A stretch of 51,513 nucleotides of DNA from DASVCS01 sp036381495 (GCA_036381495.1 DASVCS010000063.1:1-51513); one strand, 5' to 3'. Positions 1-9,636 are shown, counted from the stretch's first letter. The notes: generated from the sequence alone by a model not told the origin. Translations and numbers: made by a program.

Positions 1-1
1 C

Positions 2-343
2 TTCCGGATCCTCGCGACCGAGGGGACGTGTCGCTACGTGCGGGCGCGCGGCGTCCCGGCGGAGCGGGTCTTCAAGGTGGGTGAGGGCCGGCCGGACATC
101 GTCGACCGCATCATCAGCGGCGAGGTCGGCCTGCTGATCAATACACCGCTGGGCAAGAAGTCGCAGCACGACGACTACGCCATGCGGCGGGCCGCGATCG
201 CCAGCAAGATCCCGTACTGCACCACGATGTCGGCGGCCTCGGCGGCGTGCGATGCGGTCATCGCGCTGCGGTCGTTGCGCCGCGGCGTACAGAGTCTCCA
301 GGAGCGGTTCGAGGCGGCGTTCGTGGCGGCGGCCTCGGGGTGA
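2..343 (+). CDS. carB: Carbamoyl-phosphate synthase large subunit, C-terminal end (partial)
   Basis: The reading frame enters from the left edge and stops with TGA, leaving 113 residues. They match the C-terminal MGS-like allosteric domain of CarB: the segment FRILATEGT at the edge, then GRPDIVDRI, the INTPLGKKS motif, and DDYAMRRAA followed by a helix ending the protein. CarB makes carbamoyl phosphate for pyrimidine and arginine synthesis in the cytoplasm, and this domain normally binds effectors such as UMP or ornithine. The catalytic ATP-grasp halves lie outside the window. An isolated methylglyoxal synthase is less likely because the sequence follows the CarB pattern and enters mid-domain. 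Confidence 0.93.
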   Translation, partial: FRILATEGTCRYVRARGVPAERVFKVGEGRPDIVDRIISGEVGLLINTPLGKKSQHDDYAMRRAAIASKIPYCTTMSAASAACDAVIALRSLRRGVQSLQERFEAAFVAAASG

Positions 344-473
344 TCCGGCGCCGCCCCGCGTGAGGGCGAGTCCGTGCGTGGCCGTCCGCTCCGCCGGCAC
401 GGATCCGCCGCGGTGGCCGGTCGCCACCCCGACCGCTGCCGCCCAGGGTCACCGTGGCGCCCACGAAGACGTG

Positions 474-503
474 TTGCGGCGCCCGTCCTCCCATCGCCAT
501 AAT
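474..503 (+). promoter_or_regulatory. Putative sigma70-type promoter for the S10 gene
   Basis: TTGCGG at 474-479 and CATAAT at 498-503 are separated by 18 bp. A transcript would begin near 510, giving a leader of about 55 nt before the ATG at 565. The rest of the 221-bp gap after carB holds nothing else I can support. Confidence 0.45.
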
Positions 504-564
504 GCGCGGTAGCGCGCACGACTGCGCTGTCACCCGGTATCACTCGTCAGTCGAGGAGGCTGTA

Positions 565-2094
565 ATGATCGGTCGGACATCGCTCCGGGCGTTCGCCCTT
601 GTCGCGATCCTTCCCGGCGTCCTGCTCGCCCAGGGCAGGCCCGCGGCGGACCCGCCTGCGGTGCCGCCGGCGGAACCTTCGGTCACCCACCACACCGCCC
701 GCATCGGCGGCCAGGCGGTGAGTTACACGGCCACGGCCGGGACCCTCCCGATCGTCGAAGATGGCGACACCATGGCGTTCATGTTCTACGTCGCATACAT
801 CCGCGACGGGATCGAGGACAAGAGCGATCGGCCGATCTTCTTCTCGTTCAACGGCGGTCCGGGCACGGCATCGTTGTGGATGCACATGGGCTACACGGGA
901 CCCCGCCGCGTGGTGTACGATGAGGAGGGCTTCCCGCTGCGCCCGCCGGCCCGGATCGAGGACAACCCCTACTCGATCCTGGATGTGGCCGACATCGTCT
1001 ACATCGACCCCATCGCGACCGGCTTCAGCCGCATGGCGCCCGGGAAGGACGAGCACAAGTACCACGGCGTGATGGAAGACATTGCGTCCGTCGGCGAGTT
1101 CATCCGGCTCTACACCACGCAGCACGACCGCTGGGGCTCACCCAAGTTCGTCATCGGCGAGAGCTACGGCACCACGCGCGCCTCGGGGCTGGCCGGCTAT
1201 CTCCAGAGCGAGTACCAGATGTACCTGAACGGGGTCATCCTCGTCTCGATGACCGAACTCGGCGTCGATCGCGGCGACGACGTCTCGTACGCCACGGCGC
1301 TCCCGCACATGACGGCCACCGCGTGGTACCATCACCAGTTGCCGGCGGACCTCCAGGCGCGCCCGCTCGAAGAGGTGCTCGCCGAGTCGGAGGCCTTCGC
1401 GCTGGGCGACTACCTGCTCGCGCTCGCGAAGGGGCACGACCTCCCCGAGACCGAGAAGGCAGAGGTGATCCGCCAGCTCGCGCGCCTGACGGGGCTCTCG
1501 CCCGAGTACATCGAGAGCGCGAACCTGCGGGTTTCGGTCGGGCGCTTCCGCAAGGAGCTGCTCCGCGACCAGCGGCTCACGGTCGGCCGCCTCGACAGCC
1601 GCTATACCGGCGTGGATCAGGATGCGGCGGGCGAGAGCTACGACCACGATCCGGCGATGGTCTCATGGAACGGTCCGTTCGGCGCCGCGGTCAACCAGTA
1701 CCTCCGGGAAGAGCTCGGCTACGACACCGACCTCCAGTACAACGTCTGGGGCGATGTGCGGCCGTGGAACCGTGAGGCGCGCACCACCGTGGGCGAGATG
1801 CTGCGCAGCGCCATGACGGAGAACCCCTACCTCAAGGTGCTGATCCAGGGCGGCTACTACGACGGCGCGACGACGTACTTCGACGCCAAGTACACGATCG
1901 CGCATCTCCAGCCCGGCGGCGAGCTGCGCGACCGGTTCCGCTTCGCCTTCTACCCGAGCGGTCACATGATGTATCTGCGCAAGGAGGACCTGGCGCGGGC
2001 GAAGCAGGACCTGGTCGCCTTCGTCCGGTGGGCGCTCGAGGCGACGCCTCAGGCGCGGCCGGTCACGACGGCGGCGGCGGGCGCGCAGCCCTGA
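565..2094 (+). CDS. Secreted S10 serine carboxypeptidase-like protein
   Basis: 509 residues. The ATG at 565 is preceded by a GAGGAGG ribosome site and opens a signal peptide ending in LLAQG, so I prefer it to the longer open frame that begins at 454. The S10 family removes C-terminal amino acids from peptides using a Ser-Asp-His triad in an alpha/beta hydrolase fold. Visible here are an oxyanion-side NGGPG motif near residue 98, the nucleophile Ser200 in GESYG, Asp433 in a GGYYDG segment, and His467 in PSGHMMY. The product should act in the periplasm or outside the cell. The bacterial S10 branch is poorly characterised, so the substrate is unknown. It fits the peptide-degrading theme of genes further right. 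Confidence 0.88.
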   Translation: MIGRTSLRAFALVAILPGVLLAQGRPAADPPAVPPAEPSVTHHTARIGGQAVSYTATAGTLPIVEDGDTMAFMFYVAYIRDGIEDKSDRPIFFSFNGGPGTASLWMHMGYTGPRRVVYDEEGFPLRPPARIEDNPYSILDVADIVYIDPIATGFSRMAPGKDEHKYHGVMEDIASVGEFIRLYTTQHDRWGSPKFVIGESYGTTRASGLAGYLQSEYQMYLNGVILVSMTELGVDRGDDVSYATALPHMTATAWYHHQLPADLQARPLEEVLAESEAFALGDYLLALAKGHDLPETEKAEVIRQLARLTGLSPEYIESANLRVSVGRFRKELLRDQRLTVGRLDSRYTGVDQDAAGESYDHDPAMVSWNGPFGAAVNQYLREELGYDTDLQYNVWGDVRPWNREARTTVGEMLRSAMTENPYLKVLIQGGYYDGATTYFDAKYTIAHLQPGGELRDRFRFAFYPSGHMMYLRKEDLARAKQDLVAFVRWALEATPQARPVTTAAAGAQP

Positions 2095-2169
2095 GCCGAG
2101 GGCGTGGGGCGGCGGCGCGGCAGCGGCGGTTGTTCGCATTCCGCCGTCCCACGCCGGCGCGGGCACGCG

Positions 2170-2261
2170 CTAGAGCGGTCGTCGCGTCGTGTTGGAGTCG
2201 AATGCGCCGGCGGTACGAGGGGGGCGAGCGGCCAAGCGGCTCCGAACCGGCGGGCGAATCG
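2170..2261. repeat. Copy B of a 92-bp dispersed repeat
   Basis: This 92-bp block aligns without gaps to 33096-33187. By hand count 60 of 92 positions match, and 29 of 34 in the right-hand part (2228-2261). It starts 26 bp past the stop codon of the minus-strand response-regulator gene. The remainder of 2095-2286 shows no gene. Confidence 0.6.
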
Positions 2262-2286
2262 CTCGAGCGGGCACGCGTGCCCGCAG

Positions 2287-3648
2287 TCAGTACGTCGGCC
2301 GGACCTCGTGCTTTCGCAACAACCGCTGGAACACCTGGCGCGGAATACCGGAATTGCGCGCGGCAAGCGAGATGTTGCCGGCCGCGCGCTCCAGCGCGGT
2401 CGTCACGTACTGGCGCTCGAAATCCGCGATCGCACGTCGCTTGGCCTCGGGGAACGGGATGGCGGGGGGCGCCGGGCCGGTCTCGGGCGCGCCCGTCGCG
2501 GTCCCCAGGTCGGCCGCGGCGATCTGATGCGTTCCCGTCCCGATCGCGTACGCCCGTTCGACCGCGTTCCGTAGCTCCCGCACGTTCCCCGGCCACGCGT
2601 ACCGCCGCAGCAGCTCCTGGGCATCGGGCGCGAACGCGCGCGCGGGGACGCCGAACCTCGCCGCAGCCGCTGCCGAGAAGTGATGCGCCAGGAGCAGCAC
2701 GTCATCGCCCCGGGCCCGCAGCGGCGGCACGGTGAGCCGGACGATGTTCAATCGGTAGAAGAGGTCGGCCCGGAACCCGCTCTCGGTGACCAGCCGGTCG
2801 GGCGGCCGGTTGGTCGCCGCAATGACCCGGACATCGACCGGGACCTCCTCGGTACCGCCGACGCGGATGACCGTCCGCTGCTCGAGGACGCGCAGCAGAG
2901 CCGCCTGATCACGGGCGCTCAGCTCGCCGATCTCGTCCAGGAAGAGCGTGCCCCCCGCCGCGGCCTCGAAGATCCCTTTCTTCTGTTCTCGGGCATCCGT
3001 GAACGCGCCTCGCTCGTGACCGAACAGTTCACTCGTCAGCAGCGTGTCCGTGAACGCCGCGCAGTTGACCGACAGCATGCGCGCGCCCGCCCGGTCGCTC
3101 GCCGAATGGATCGCCCGCGCCACCAGTTCCTTGCCCGTTCCCGACTCGCCACACACGAGCACCGTGTCCACCGGGCTCCGCGCCACCTGCACGACCTGCC
3201 GTTTCAGCGCGAGGATGGCGGGACTCTCGCCCACGATCGACGCCAGCGCGGGGGACTCGCCGGCCTCGTCGCGCGGACCGCGCGCCGAACATACCTGCGC
3301 CAGCGTACGCAGCAGTTCTTCGAACTCGAAGGGCTTCGCGAGATAGTGGAAGGCGCCCGCCTTGATCGCCTCCACGGCGCGCGGGTACGCCGCGTACGCC
3401 GTGATCACGATCACCGCCGGGCTGGCGCTCAGGCGCCGGAACTCCGGCACCAGCTCGAGCCCCGATCGATCCGGCAGGTTCTGGTCGAGGAGCACGACAT
3501 CCGGTGGCTGCCGCATCGCCAGCGCCAGACCGACGCGCGCCGTGCCGGCCGTGGCCACCGCATACCCTTCCGCCTCGAGCGCCTCGCCGAGGAACTCGCG
3601 GAAGTTGCGTTCATCATCGATGACCAGGATTCGCCTGCGCATGCGCAA
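2287..3648 (-). CDS. NtrC-family sigma54-type response regulator
   Basis: 453 residues with three domains. The receiver spans about residues 5-118, with acidic pair D11/D12, phospho-acceptor D55 (LLDQNLPD), T83 and K105. An AAA+ domain spans about 135-370, with Walker A GESGTGKE at 166-173 and a Walker B-type LFLDEIGEL. A Fis-type helix-turn-helix ends the protein (AARNSGIPRQVFQRLL). The family activates RNA polymerase carrying sigma54. The sigma54-contact loop reads GAFTDA (213-218) rather than GAFTGA, so contact may be altered. The gene lies 123 bp downstream of the histidine kinase on the same strand, so the two form a two-component system. Targets are not evident, although the divergent susC gene is a candidate. 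Confidence 0.93.
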   Translation of the reverse strand: MRMRRRILVIDDERNFREFLGEALEAEGYAVATAGTARVGLALAMRQPPDVVLLDQNLPDRSGLELVPEFRRLSASPAVIVITAYAAYPRAVEAIKAGAFHYLAKPFEFEELLRTLAQVCSARGPRDEAGESPALASIVGESPAILALKRQVVQVARSPVDTVLVCGESGTGKELVARAIHSASDRAGARMLSVNCAAFTDTLLTSELFGHERGAFTDAREQKKGIFEAAAGGTLFLDEIGELSARDQAALLRVLEQRTVIRVGGTEEVPVDVRVIAATNRPPDRLVTESGFRADLFYRLNIVRLTVPPLRARGDDVLLLAHHFSAAAAARFGVPARAFAPDAQELLRRYAWPGNVRELRNAVERAYAIGTGTHQIAAADLGTATGAPETGPAPPAIPFPEAKRRAIADFERQYVTTALERAAGNISLAARNSGIPRQVFQRLLRKHEVRPTY

Positions 3649-3771
3649 TCGCGGACGAAGTAACGAGCTGCCGCGCGACGGCTCCGCTCGCTTCCCGGGC
3701 CGGACCGCCGTCGCTACGCGCGTGCCGGTTTACCGGCTGCGTCGGTGCCGATGTTCGCAGGATGGGTTCGT

Positions 3772-6150
3772 TCAATAGATAGCGCGCGGTAGCACGACGT
3801 GCAACACGGTGCCGCCGCGCGCGCCCGGCTCGATCTCGATGCGGCCTTCGAGACGCTCGGTTTCGCGGCGCGCGAGCGCCAGGCCCAATCCCGTGCCGCC
3901 GGGCCGCGTCGAGACATTCAGGTCGAAGATCCGCTCACCGAGACCGGCCGGCACGCCGGGGCCGTTGTCGCGGATCGCGAGTTCGGCCGTCGCGGCCCGC
4001 GCCGTGAGGACCACCTCGACGCGTCCGCCATCACCGACGGCGCCAAGCGCGTTGGCGACCAGGTTCGAGACGATCAGCCGCAGTTGGTTGCGACCGCCGT
4101 GCACGAACACCTTCTCGGCAGGATGGTGTTCCAAGAGCGTGATGCCGCGGTCCTCGGCCATCGGGCGCAGGTCGGCGATACAGGCCTGCACGAGCTGGCG
4201 GAGCTCGACGGGCTCCGGCAGCTCGGTCGCGCCGTCGTGGGTGAAGCGGAGCAGGCCGGTGACGAGATCGTCGATGCGCTGCACGTCGCGGCGGATGCGC
4301 TGGAGCCGGGCGGCGGCGATGCCGTCGCGCTCGAGCAGGTGTAACCCCATCTTGAGACCGGCGAGCGGGTTCTTGATCTCGTGGGCGAGACCGCCGGCCA
4401 GCGCGCCCATCGCGGCAACGCGCTCGCCTTCGGCGAGCTCCTGCTGCGCGCGCCGCAGCGCGAGGTAGCTCTCGGCGTTGCGCAGTGCGGCCGCGACGCC
4501 CTGCGCGAGCGTGCGCAGCACGGCCTGCTCGGGTGGCTCCCTGACTCCGCCGTGGCGACGATCCGCGAGACGGATCGCGCCCATCAGCTCGCCATCGGGC
4601 CGGTAGATCGGAACCAGTCCATCCGGCTCGTCACGGATGCGCTGCGCGAGTGCATCGCGGGGGACGCAGGCGAGAGCGGCGTTCTCGTCGATGCCCCAGG
4701 CGTCGGCGAGTTCACGGACGAGGACCAGGGTGGCCTCGGGCGTGTCGAGCAGCGATGGGATCTCGCGGGCGACGCGGCGCCCGATGCGGTGCGGCTCGAG
4801 CTCGGCGCCCACGCGGTCGACGAAGCCGTGGGCGAGCGTCTCGAGTTCGGCCCAGCGCGCGAACATCCGGCGGTCGACCATCTCGCGAGCCCAACGGAGC
4901 ACCGGCGAGAAGATGATGGTCGCCAGAAAGATCGCGGCGAAGAGCAGCCACTCGACCCCGCCCAGACTGCGTCGCGTCGAACTCAGGACCACCGCCGCGG
5001 CACCGGCGACCGCCATGCCGTAGAGCACGGTCAGGAGGACCGAAACGGAGGAGGCCAGCCGCCGCTGCTGGTGCCAGTAGCCGAAGCCCGGCGCACCCAG
5101 CGAGGGGAGGAACAACGCCGCACTCACGGGGAGCACCAGCAGCGAGAGGCCGTTGATGCGCCAGACGATTTCGTTTACGCCGCGCTCGCCCCACACGATC
5201 AGGCTGACCGACAGGATCGCGCTCGTCGCCGTGATCAGCAGGATCGCAAAGATCAGCCAGCGTAGCGCCGTCGGCAATTGCTTCGACCGCCATTGCAGAT
5301 GGCACGCGGCGCCGACCGCCAGGAGCTGGAACACGAGTCCGGCCACCGTCCGCAGCTCGCGGGCGGGGCCCAGCACCGCCCACGCCATCGGGTCGCGGAA
5401 GAGGTCGGTCACCGCGGCGAGCGTCGCCAGCAGGGCGCCGTAGATGATCCACCAGAACCACGGCGAGCGGAGCAGGGGAGGACGGCGGACGTAACACGAC
5501 AGGAAGTGGAACATCAATGCCGGAAAGGCGAAGCGGTGCGCCGCCGCCTGGAGGTGCCACCCCACCTTGGCCGCCCTCAGGATCGAGCCCGCGCCGGGCA
5601 CCCCGCTCGGCAGCGTGATCGGCGCCAGCGACAGCAGCGCGGCACCCAGCAGCAGGCCCGGCACGTGGTCGCCGCGCCACACGAGATACGCCATCCCCAG
5701 GACCCACGCCCCCAGCGCCAGCAGTACGCGATACCAGAAGTAGCCGGAGTAGCTCGCCGAGTTGGATGACACCGGGATCGCGAATCGCAGCGAGTCCGCC
5801 CCGCGGCGCACCAGCAACGCGATCGTGTCCCCGGGTTCGGCCTGCTCCCGCACGCGCGCGATCGTCGCCGAGTCCGCCGCAACCCCGTTGATCCGCAGCA
5901 GCACATCCCCCGGCTGGAGCCCGATCGTATACGCGTGCCGCATCACCTGCGTCGCTACATGCTCGCCCCCCGCCGCCCCCAGCAACGGCCCGGCCGACCA
6001 GCCGAAGAGCTTCTCCCCGCCCACCGGCGGCAGCGAGAACGGCGTATTGAGCGGGAGCAGCAGACCCAGCGCCAACAACGCCACGCGCGGGATGAGGAGC
6101 GCACTGCGGACGCCGGGCTCGTGGAGCGCCGGGGGCGATCGCAGACTCAC
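3772..6150 (-). CDS. PDZ-containing multi-pass membrane histidine kinase
   Basis: 792 residues, GTG start with GAGGTGG upstream. The order is: an N-terminal membrane segment (about residues 20-38); a PDZ-like domain (about 70-125, with GLQPGDVLLRING); a run of hydrophobic helices from about 135 to 400; a linker with GAF-like features; then the kinase core. The H-box LAHEIKNPLAGLK carries the phospho-accepting His590. The ATPase domain has the N box (SNLVANALGAVG), G1 (DNGPGVP) and G2 (GGTGLGLA). The kinase should autophosphorylate and pass phosphate to D55 of the downstream regulator. The PDZ domain sits between the first membrane segment and the bundle, so it is probably periplasmic and could bind peptide C-termini. 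The ligand is unknown. Confidence 0.9.
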   Translation of the reverse strand: MSLRSPPALHEPGVRSALLIPRVALLALGLLLPLNTPFSLPPVGGEKLFGWSAGPLLGAAGGEHVATQVMRHAYTIGLQPGDVLLRINGVAADSATIARVREQAEPGDTIALLVRRGADSLRFAIPVSSNSASYSGYFWYRVLLALGAWVLGMAYLVWRGDHVPGLLLGAALLSLAPITLPSGVPGAGSILRAAKVGWHLQAAAHRFAFPALMFHFLSCYVRRPPLLRSPWFWWIIYGALLATLAAVTDLFRDPMAWAVLGPARELRTVAGLVFQLLAVGAACHLQWRSKQLPTALRWLIFAILLITATSAILSVSLIVWGERGVNEIVWRINGLSLLVLPVSAALFLPSLGAPGFGYWHQQRRLASSVSVLLTVLYGMAVAGAAAVVLSSTRRSLGGVEWLLFAAIFLATIIFSPVLRWAREMVDRRMFARWAELETLAHGFVDRVGAELEPHRIGRRVAREIPSLLDTPEATLVLVRELADAWGIDENAALACVPRDALAQRIRDEPDGLVPIYRPDGELMGAIRLADRRHGGVREPPEQAVLRTLAQGVAAALRNAESYLALRRAQQELAEGERVAAMGALAGGLAHEIKNPLAGLKMGLHLLERDGIAAARLQRIRRDVQRIDDLVTGLLRFTHDGATELPEPVELRQLVQACIADLRPMAEDRGITLLEHHPAEKVFVHGGRNQLRLIVSNLVANALGAVGDGGRVEVVLTARAATAELAIRDNGPGVPAGLGERIFDLNVSTRPGGTGLGLALARRETERLEGRIEIEPGARGGTVLHVVLPRAIY

Positions 6151-6650
6151 GGTTCCACCTCGGGCATCGCCACCTTACACGGCACTGGCCGGTGGGATTC
6201 GGCGGGACGGGCCCACCCGTGTGCGAAGATCATACCGGCTCGGGGCGGGGCCGCCTGGCATTCCATGACCGGGGCCGGATGATACCCGCCCAATGTAGCG
6301 CGGACAAGCGCACGGCGCCGCCGGACCGCCGTCCCGAGCCCCGCCCCGGCCGGCGCCCGACCGTCGCGCGGCGGCCAGCGCGACCGCATCGCAGATGATG
6401 CGGTGAGCGCATCGAAACTGATGCGGTTCGGTCGGCGCCGCCCGGACGCGGACGGCGCCGCGGGTGCGGGAGCGGAACGCGCGGCGGACGCCGTGGACAC
6501 AGGGTTTGGCGGGCGCGGTGCGGTGCAGGGCGATCCGGTCGGTGGTCGTGGCACGGCCGTTGCCCATGAACGGCGTGCTTCACCACTCGATCGAGATCGC
6601 GGCTGCTCCGCCGCTGGGAGTTGCGGTGCACGAATCACAGGAGGCTCCGT
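6151..6650. other. 500-bp divergent intergenic region
   Basis: This region separates the histidine kinase (minus) from susC (plus). Open frames here look like shadows: none has both a ribosome site and recognisable protein character. The one clear structure is the pair of palindromes at 6384-6425. No convincing promoter boxes were found by eye for either gene. Confidence 0.5.
6384..6425. promoter_or_regulatory. Two equal-geometry palindromes, candidate operator
   Basis: The first palindrome is CCGCATC-N6-GATGCGG (6384-6403) and the second is CGCATC-N6-GATGCG (6408-6425). The arms are nearly identical, the central spacer is the same, and the centres are 23 bp apart. This suggests a dimeric regulator bound at two sites on about the same face of the helix. 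It lies about 225 bp before the susC start and 235 bp before the kinase start. The regulator is unknown. Confidence 0.5.
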
Positions 6651-9575
6651 ATGCCAGACATCCGTCGTAGAATCCTCGGGCCGGTGGTACGCGCCCGTTC
6701 CATCCTGGCCGTGGTGGCGGCGCTGGTGCTGCCGTCTGCGGCGCTGGCGCAGACGGGTACCGTGACGGGCGAGGTCGTGGATGGGGCCACGGGTCGGCCG
6801 ATCGACGGGGCCCAGGTCACGATCGTGGGGACGTCGCTGGGATCGCTGACGGACGGCCGTGGTCGGTTCCTCATCCCCGGCGTGGCCGCGGGGACGTACA
6901 CGGTCCGGGTCCAGTACATCGGCTACCAGACGGCCACGCAGGAGGCGACCGTCAGCGATGGCGAGACGGTGCGGCTCCGGTTCAGCCTGGGCTTCAGCGC
7001 GATTGCGCTCGACGAGGTGGTCGTGACCGGGACGGCGGGTGCGGTCGAGCGGCGCAAGATCGGCAACTCGATCGGCACCGTGAACGTCTCCCAGGTGCAG
7101 GAGCTGGTGCCGGTCGCGACGGTCGGTCAGGCGTTGCAGGCGCGCATCCCGGGCGTACGCTCGATCGGGACGGTCGGCGGCGTCGGCGCGAGCCGTGACC
7201 TGCGGATTCGCGGGACGTCGAGCTTCCTGCTCGGGCAGCGGCCGGTCATCTACATCGACGGCGTGCGCGTCGACAACACCGCGGGCGAGTGGGGCGGGAT
7301 GGCGTCGGCGACGTGCTGCTCGTTCAGCGGCGGTGCCGGTGAGGACCGGCTGAGTGACCTGAATCCGGAGGACATTGAGCGGATCGAGGTCCTGAAGGGC
7401 GCGGCGGCCGCGACCCTGTACGGCGTCGAGGCCGCGAACGGCGTGATCCAGATCTTTACGAAGAAGGGGCGCAGCAACAGCCCGCCGCGCTTCACCCTCT
7501 CGACGACGTTCGGGTTCAACCGGCAGCGAGCGAACCTCTCGACGAAGATGAACCCGCGGTTCACGGGTCCGGACGGTTTCCGCGCGCTCGATCCGAACGA
7601 GACGCTGATCGAGAACGGTCCGATCACCATGGCCGACCTGACGGTACAGGGCGGCGGCGAGGACGTGACGTATTTCGTCTCGGGCGGTTACAGCTTCGAG
7701 GAGGGCTCGGTCAAGCCGAACTCGCAGAAGAAGGCCAATCTGCGCATGAACCTGACATGGCTGGCCTCGGACGCGTGGAGCTTCGACCTCAACACCGCGT
7801 TCGCGAAGAACGACATCCTCTCGCTCCAATCGGGGAACAACTGGACATCGCTGCTCGGCAACGCGGTGCTGGGCAATCCGGAGAACGCGACCGCGGACCG
7901 GCCGTACGGCGAGCCGTGGGTCACGGTCGAGGACATCAAGGCGATGGACACGTTCTCGAACACCACGCGCTGGACGGCGAGTCTGAAGGCGACCTTCCGG
8001 CCGACGGGCAATTTCACGCATCGCATTGCGTTCGGCTTCGACAACATCAACGACCAGAAGGCGCGCCTGCTGCCTTTCGGCCATTTCTACACGTACCTCA
8101 GCACGATCGGCGAGCGGAACATCGGCTACCGCCGCGCGACGAACGTGACGTTCGACTACCTGGGCAACCTGGGGTTCGACCTGACCTCGAACATCACGTC
8201 GGACCTGTCGTTCGGCATGCAGGGCTTCTGGGAGACCGACGAACGGAGCATGGCCACCGGCCAGGGCTATGCCGCCGAGGGCGTGACCACGGTCGGCGGT
8301 GCGGCCAACACGTTCGGCGATGAGGAGTTCGAGGAGACGATCAAGATCGGCTTCTACGGGCAGAACCGCCTCTCCATCGACAACAAGCTGTTCATCGGCA
8401 CGGGGCTGCGCGTGGACGGCCATAGCGCGTTCGGCGTGAATTACGGGCTCCAGGCGTTCCCGAAGGCGGACGTGGCCTACGCGCTCTCGGAGGAGGGCTT
8501 CCTGCCGGAGCTCATCAGCAACCTGCGGCTGCGGGCGGCCATCGGCATGTCGGGGCAGTCACCCGGCGCCTACGATCAATTCCTTTCGTATGCCGCGACC
8601 GCCGTTCTGGGCGATGTCCCGGGCGTCACGCCGCAGAACCCCGGCAATGCGGACCTCGAGCCGGAGAAGACCACCGAGATCGAGGCGGGCTTCGACCTCG
8701 GCCTCTTCGAGGACCGGATCGGCGTCACGTTCACCGGCTATCACTCCATCACGCGGGACGCGCTGCTGCCGATCGAGTTGCCGCCCAGCGAGGGGTTCGC
8801 TCAGGCGCAGCTCCGCAACGTCGGCGAGATCCTCAACCAGGGCTGGGAGGTCGCGATCACCGCGCTACCGGTCCAGACCTCCGATCTGGTCTGGACGACG
8901 CAGCTCAACCTGGACGGCTCGAAGAACGAGGTCCTGGACCTCGGCCCGACCGCGGATAATGGCCGGCTCGGCGACTTCCGTGAGGGTTACCCCGTCATGG
9001 GACTCTGGGGTTACGAGATCGTCGGCTACGACCCCGCGACGAACCGGCACACGCGCTCGGATACCGTCGTCTACATGGGACCGTCGCTGCCGACGTTCAA
9101 CGCCTCGCTGGCCAACACGATCCAGATCGGCGCGTTCTCGATCTACGCCCTGGTCTCCGGCGAGAAGGGGGCCGTGTTCAGCAACGGCGACCGGCCGTAT
9201 CGCATCCGTCAGGGCGCGGGCGATGAGCTGCACGCGACGTACGACTTCTCGGATCCGGCAAACCCCGTACCGACCGCGCAGACCGACTCGCTCGTCAACT
9301 ACTTCACCCTCGTGAACGCGTACGACAAGCGGGACAATATCCGCATCCGGGAGGTTTCGGTCTCGTACGTGGTCCCCGACGCCTGGACCAATGCGCTCGG
9401 GCTCGGGCGGACCACGATCTCGCTGGCCGGACAGAACCTGCACTGGTGGGACGACTGCCACTGTGCGGACCCGAACGGGACCTACCTCGGCGGCTCGAGC
9501 TTCGGCACGGCCGCGGGGTTCCTCGCCATGCCACAGCCGAGACGGTTTCTGATGTCGTTGCGCACGAGTTTCTGA
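6651..9575 (+). CDS. SusC/RagA-family TonB-dependent outer-membrane receptor
   Basis: 974 residues. The ATG at 6651 has AGGAGG at 6639-6644 and starts a signal peptide ending ALAQ. Next come a carboxypeptidase-regulatory-like domain (TGTVTGEVVDGATGRPI), a TonB-box-like DEVVVTGTAG, a plug domain (IRIRGTSSF-type segment, VLKGAAAATLYG) and a large beta-barrel. The protein ends in a terminal aromatic, LRTSF, as outer-membrane barrels do. SusC proteins import oligomeric nutrients across the outer membrane using TonB energy, with a SusD lipoprotein as lid. The SusD partner follows 61 bp downstream. The neighbouring peptidases suggest that peptides, not glycans, are the cargo, but this is inference. 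Confidence 0.94.
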   Translation: MPDIRRRILGPVVRARSILAVVAALVLPSAALAQTGTVTGEVVDGATGRPIDGAQVTIVGTSLGSLTDGRGRFLIPGVAAGTYTVRVQYIGYQTATQEATVSDGETVRLRFSLGFSAIALDEVVVTGTAGAVERRKIGNSIGTVNVSQVQELVPVATVGQALQARIPGVRSIGTVGGVGASRDLRIRGTSSFLLGQRPVIYIDGVRVDNTAGEWGGMASATCCSFSGGAGEDRLSDLNPEDIERIEVLKGAAAATLYGVEAANGVIQIFTKKGRSNSPPRFTLSTTFGFNRQRANLSTKMNPRFTGPDGFRALDPNETLIENGPITMADLTVQGGGEDVTYFVSGGYSFEEGSVKPNSQKKANLRMNLTWLASDAWSFDLNTAFAKNDILSLQSGNNWTSLLGNAVLGNPENATADRPYGEPWVTVEDIKAMDTFSNTTRWTASLKATFRPTGNFTHRIAFGFDNINDQKARLLPFGHFYTYLSTIGERNIGYRRATNVTFDYLGNLGFDLTSNITSDLSFGMQGFWETDERSMATGQGYAAEGVTTVGGAANTFGDEEFEETIKIGFYGQNRLSIDNKLFIGTGLRVDGHSAFGVNYGLQAFPKADVAYALSEEGFLPELISNLRLRAAIGMSGQSPGAYDQFLSYAATAVLGDVPGVTPQNPGNADLEPEKTTEIEAGFDLGLFEDRIGVTFTGYHSITRDALLPIELPPSEGFAQAQLRNVGEILNQGWEVAITALPVQTSDLVWTTQLNLDGSKNEVLDLGPTADNGRLGDFREGYPVMGLWGYEIVGYDPATNRHTRSDTVVYMGPSLPTFNASLANTIQIGAFSIYALVSGEKGAVFSNGDRPYRIRQGAGDELHATYDFSDPANPVPTAQTDSLVNYFTLVNAYDKRDNIRIREVSVSYVVPDAWTNALGLGRTTISLAGQNLHWWDDCHCADPNGTYLGGSSFGTAAGFLAMPQPRRFLMSLRTSF

Positions 9576-9636
9576 GCGGGCGCGAGACATGGGGATCCGT
9601 TCACGACATCCGGAACCATCGGCAAGGACGACGAAG

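Noticed and set aside
6147..8423. A 758-codon open frame on the minus strand opposite susC
   Set aside because: It is a shadow of the high-GC susC gene: Arg/Glu/Asp-rich with no domains, while susC on the other strand has full family motifs.
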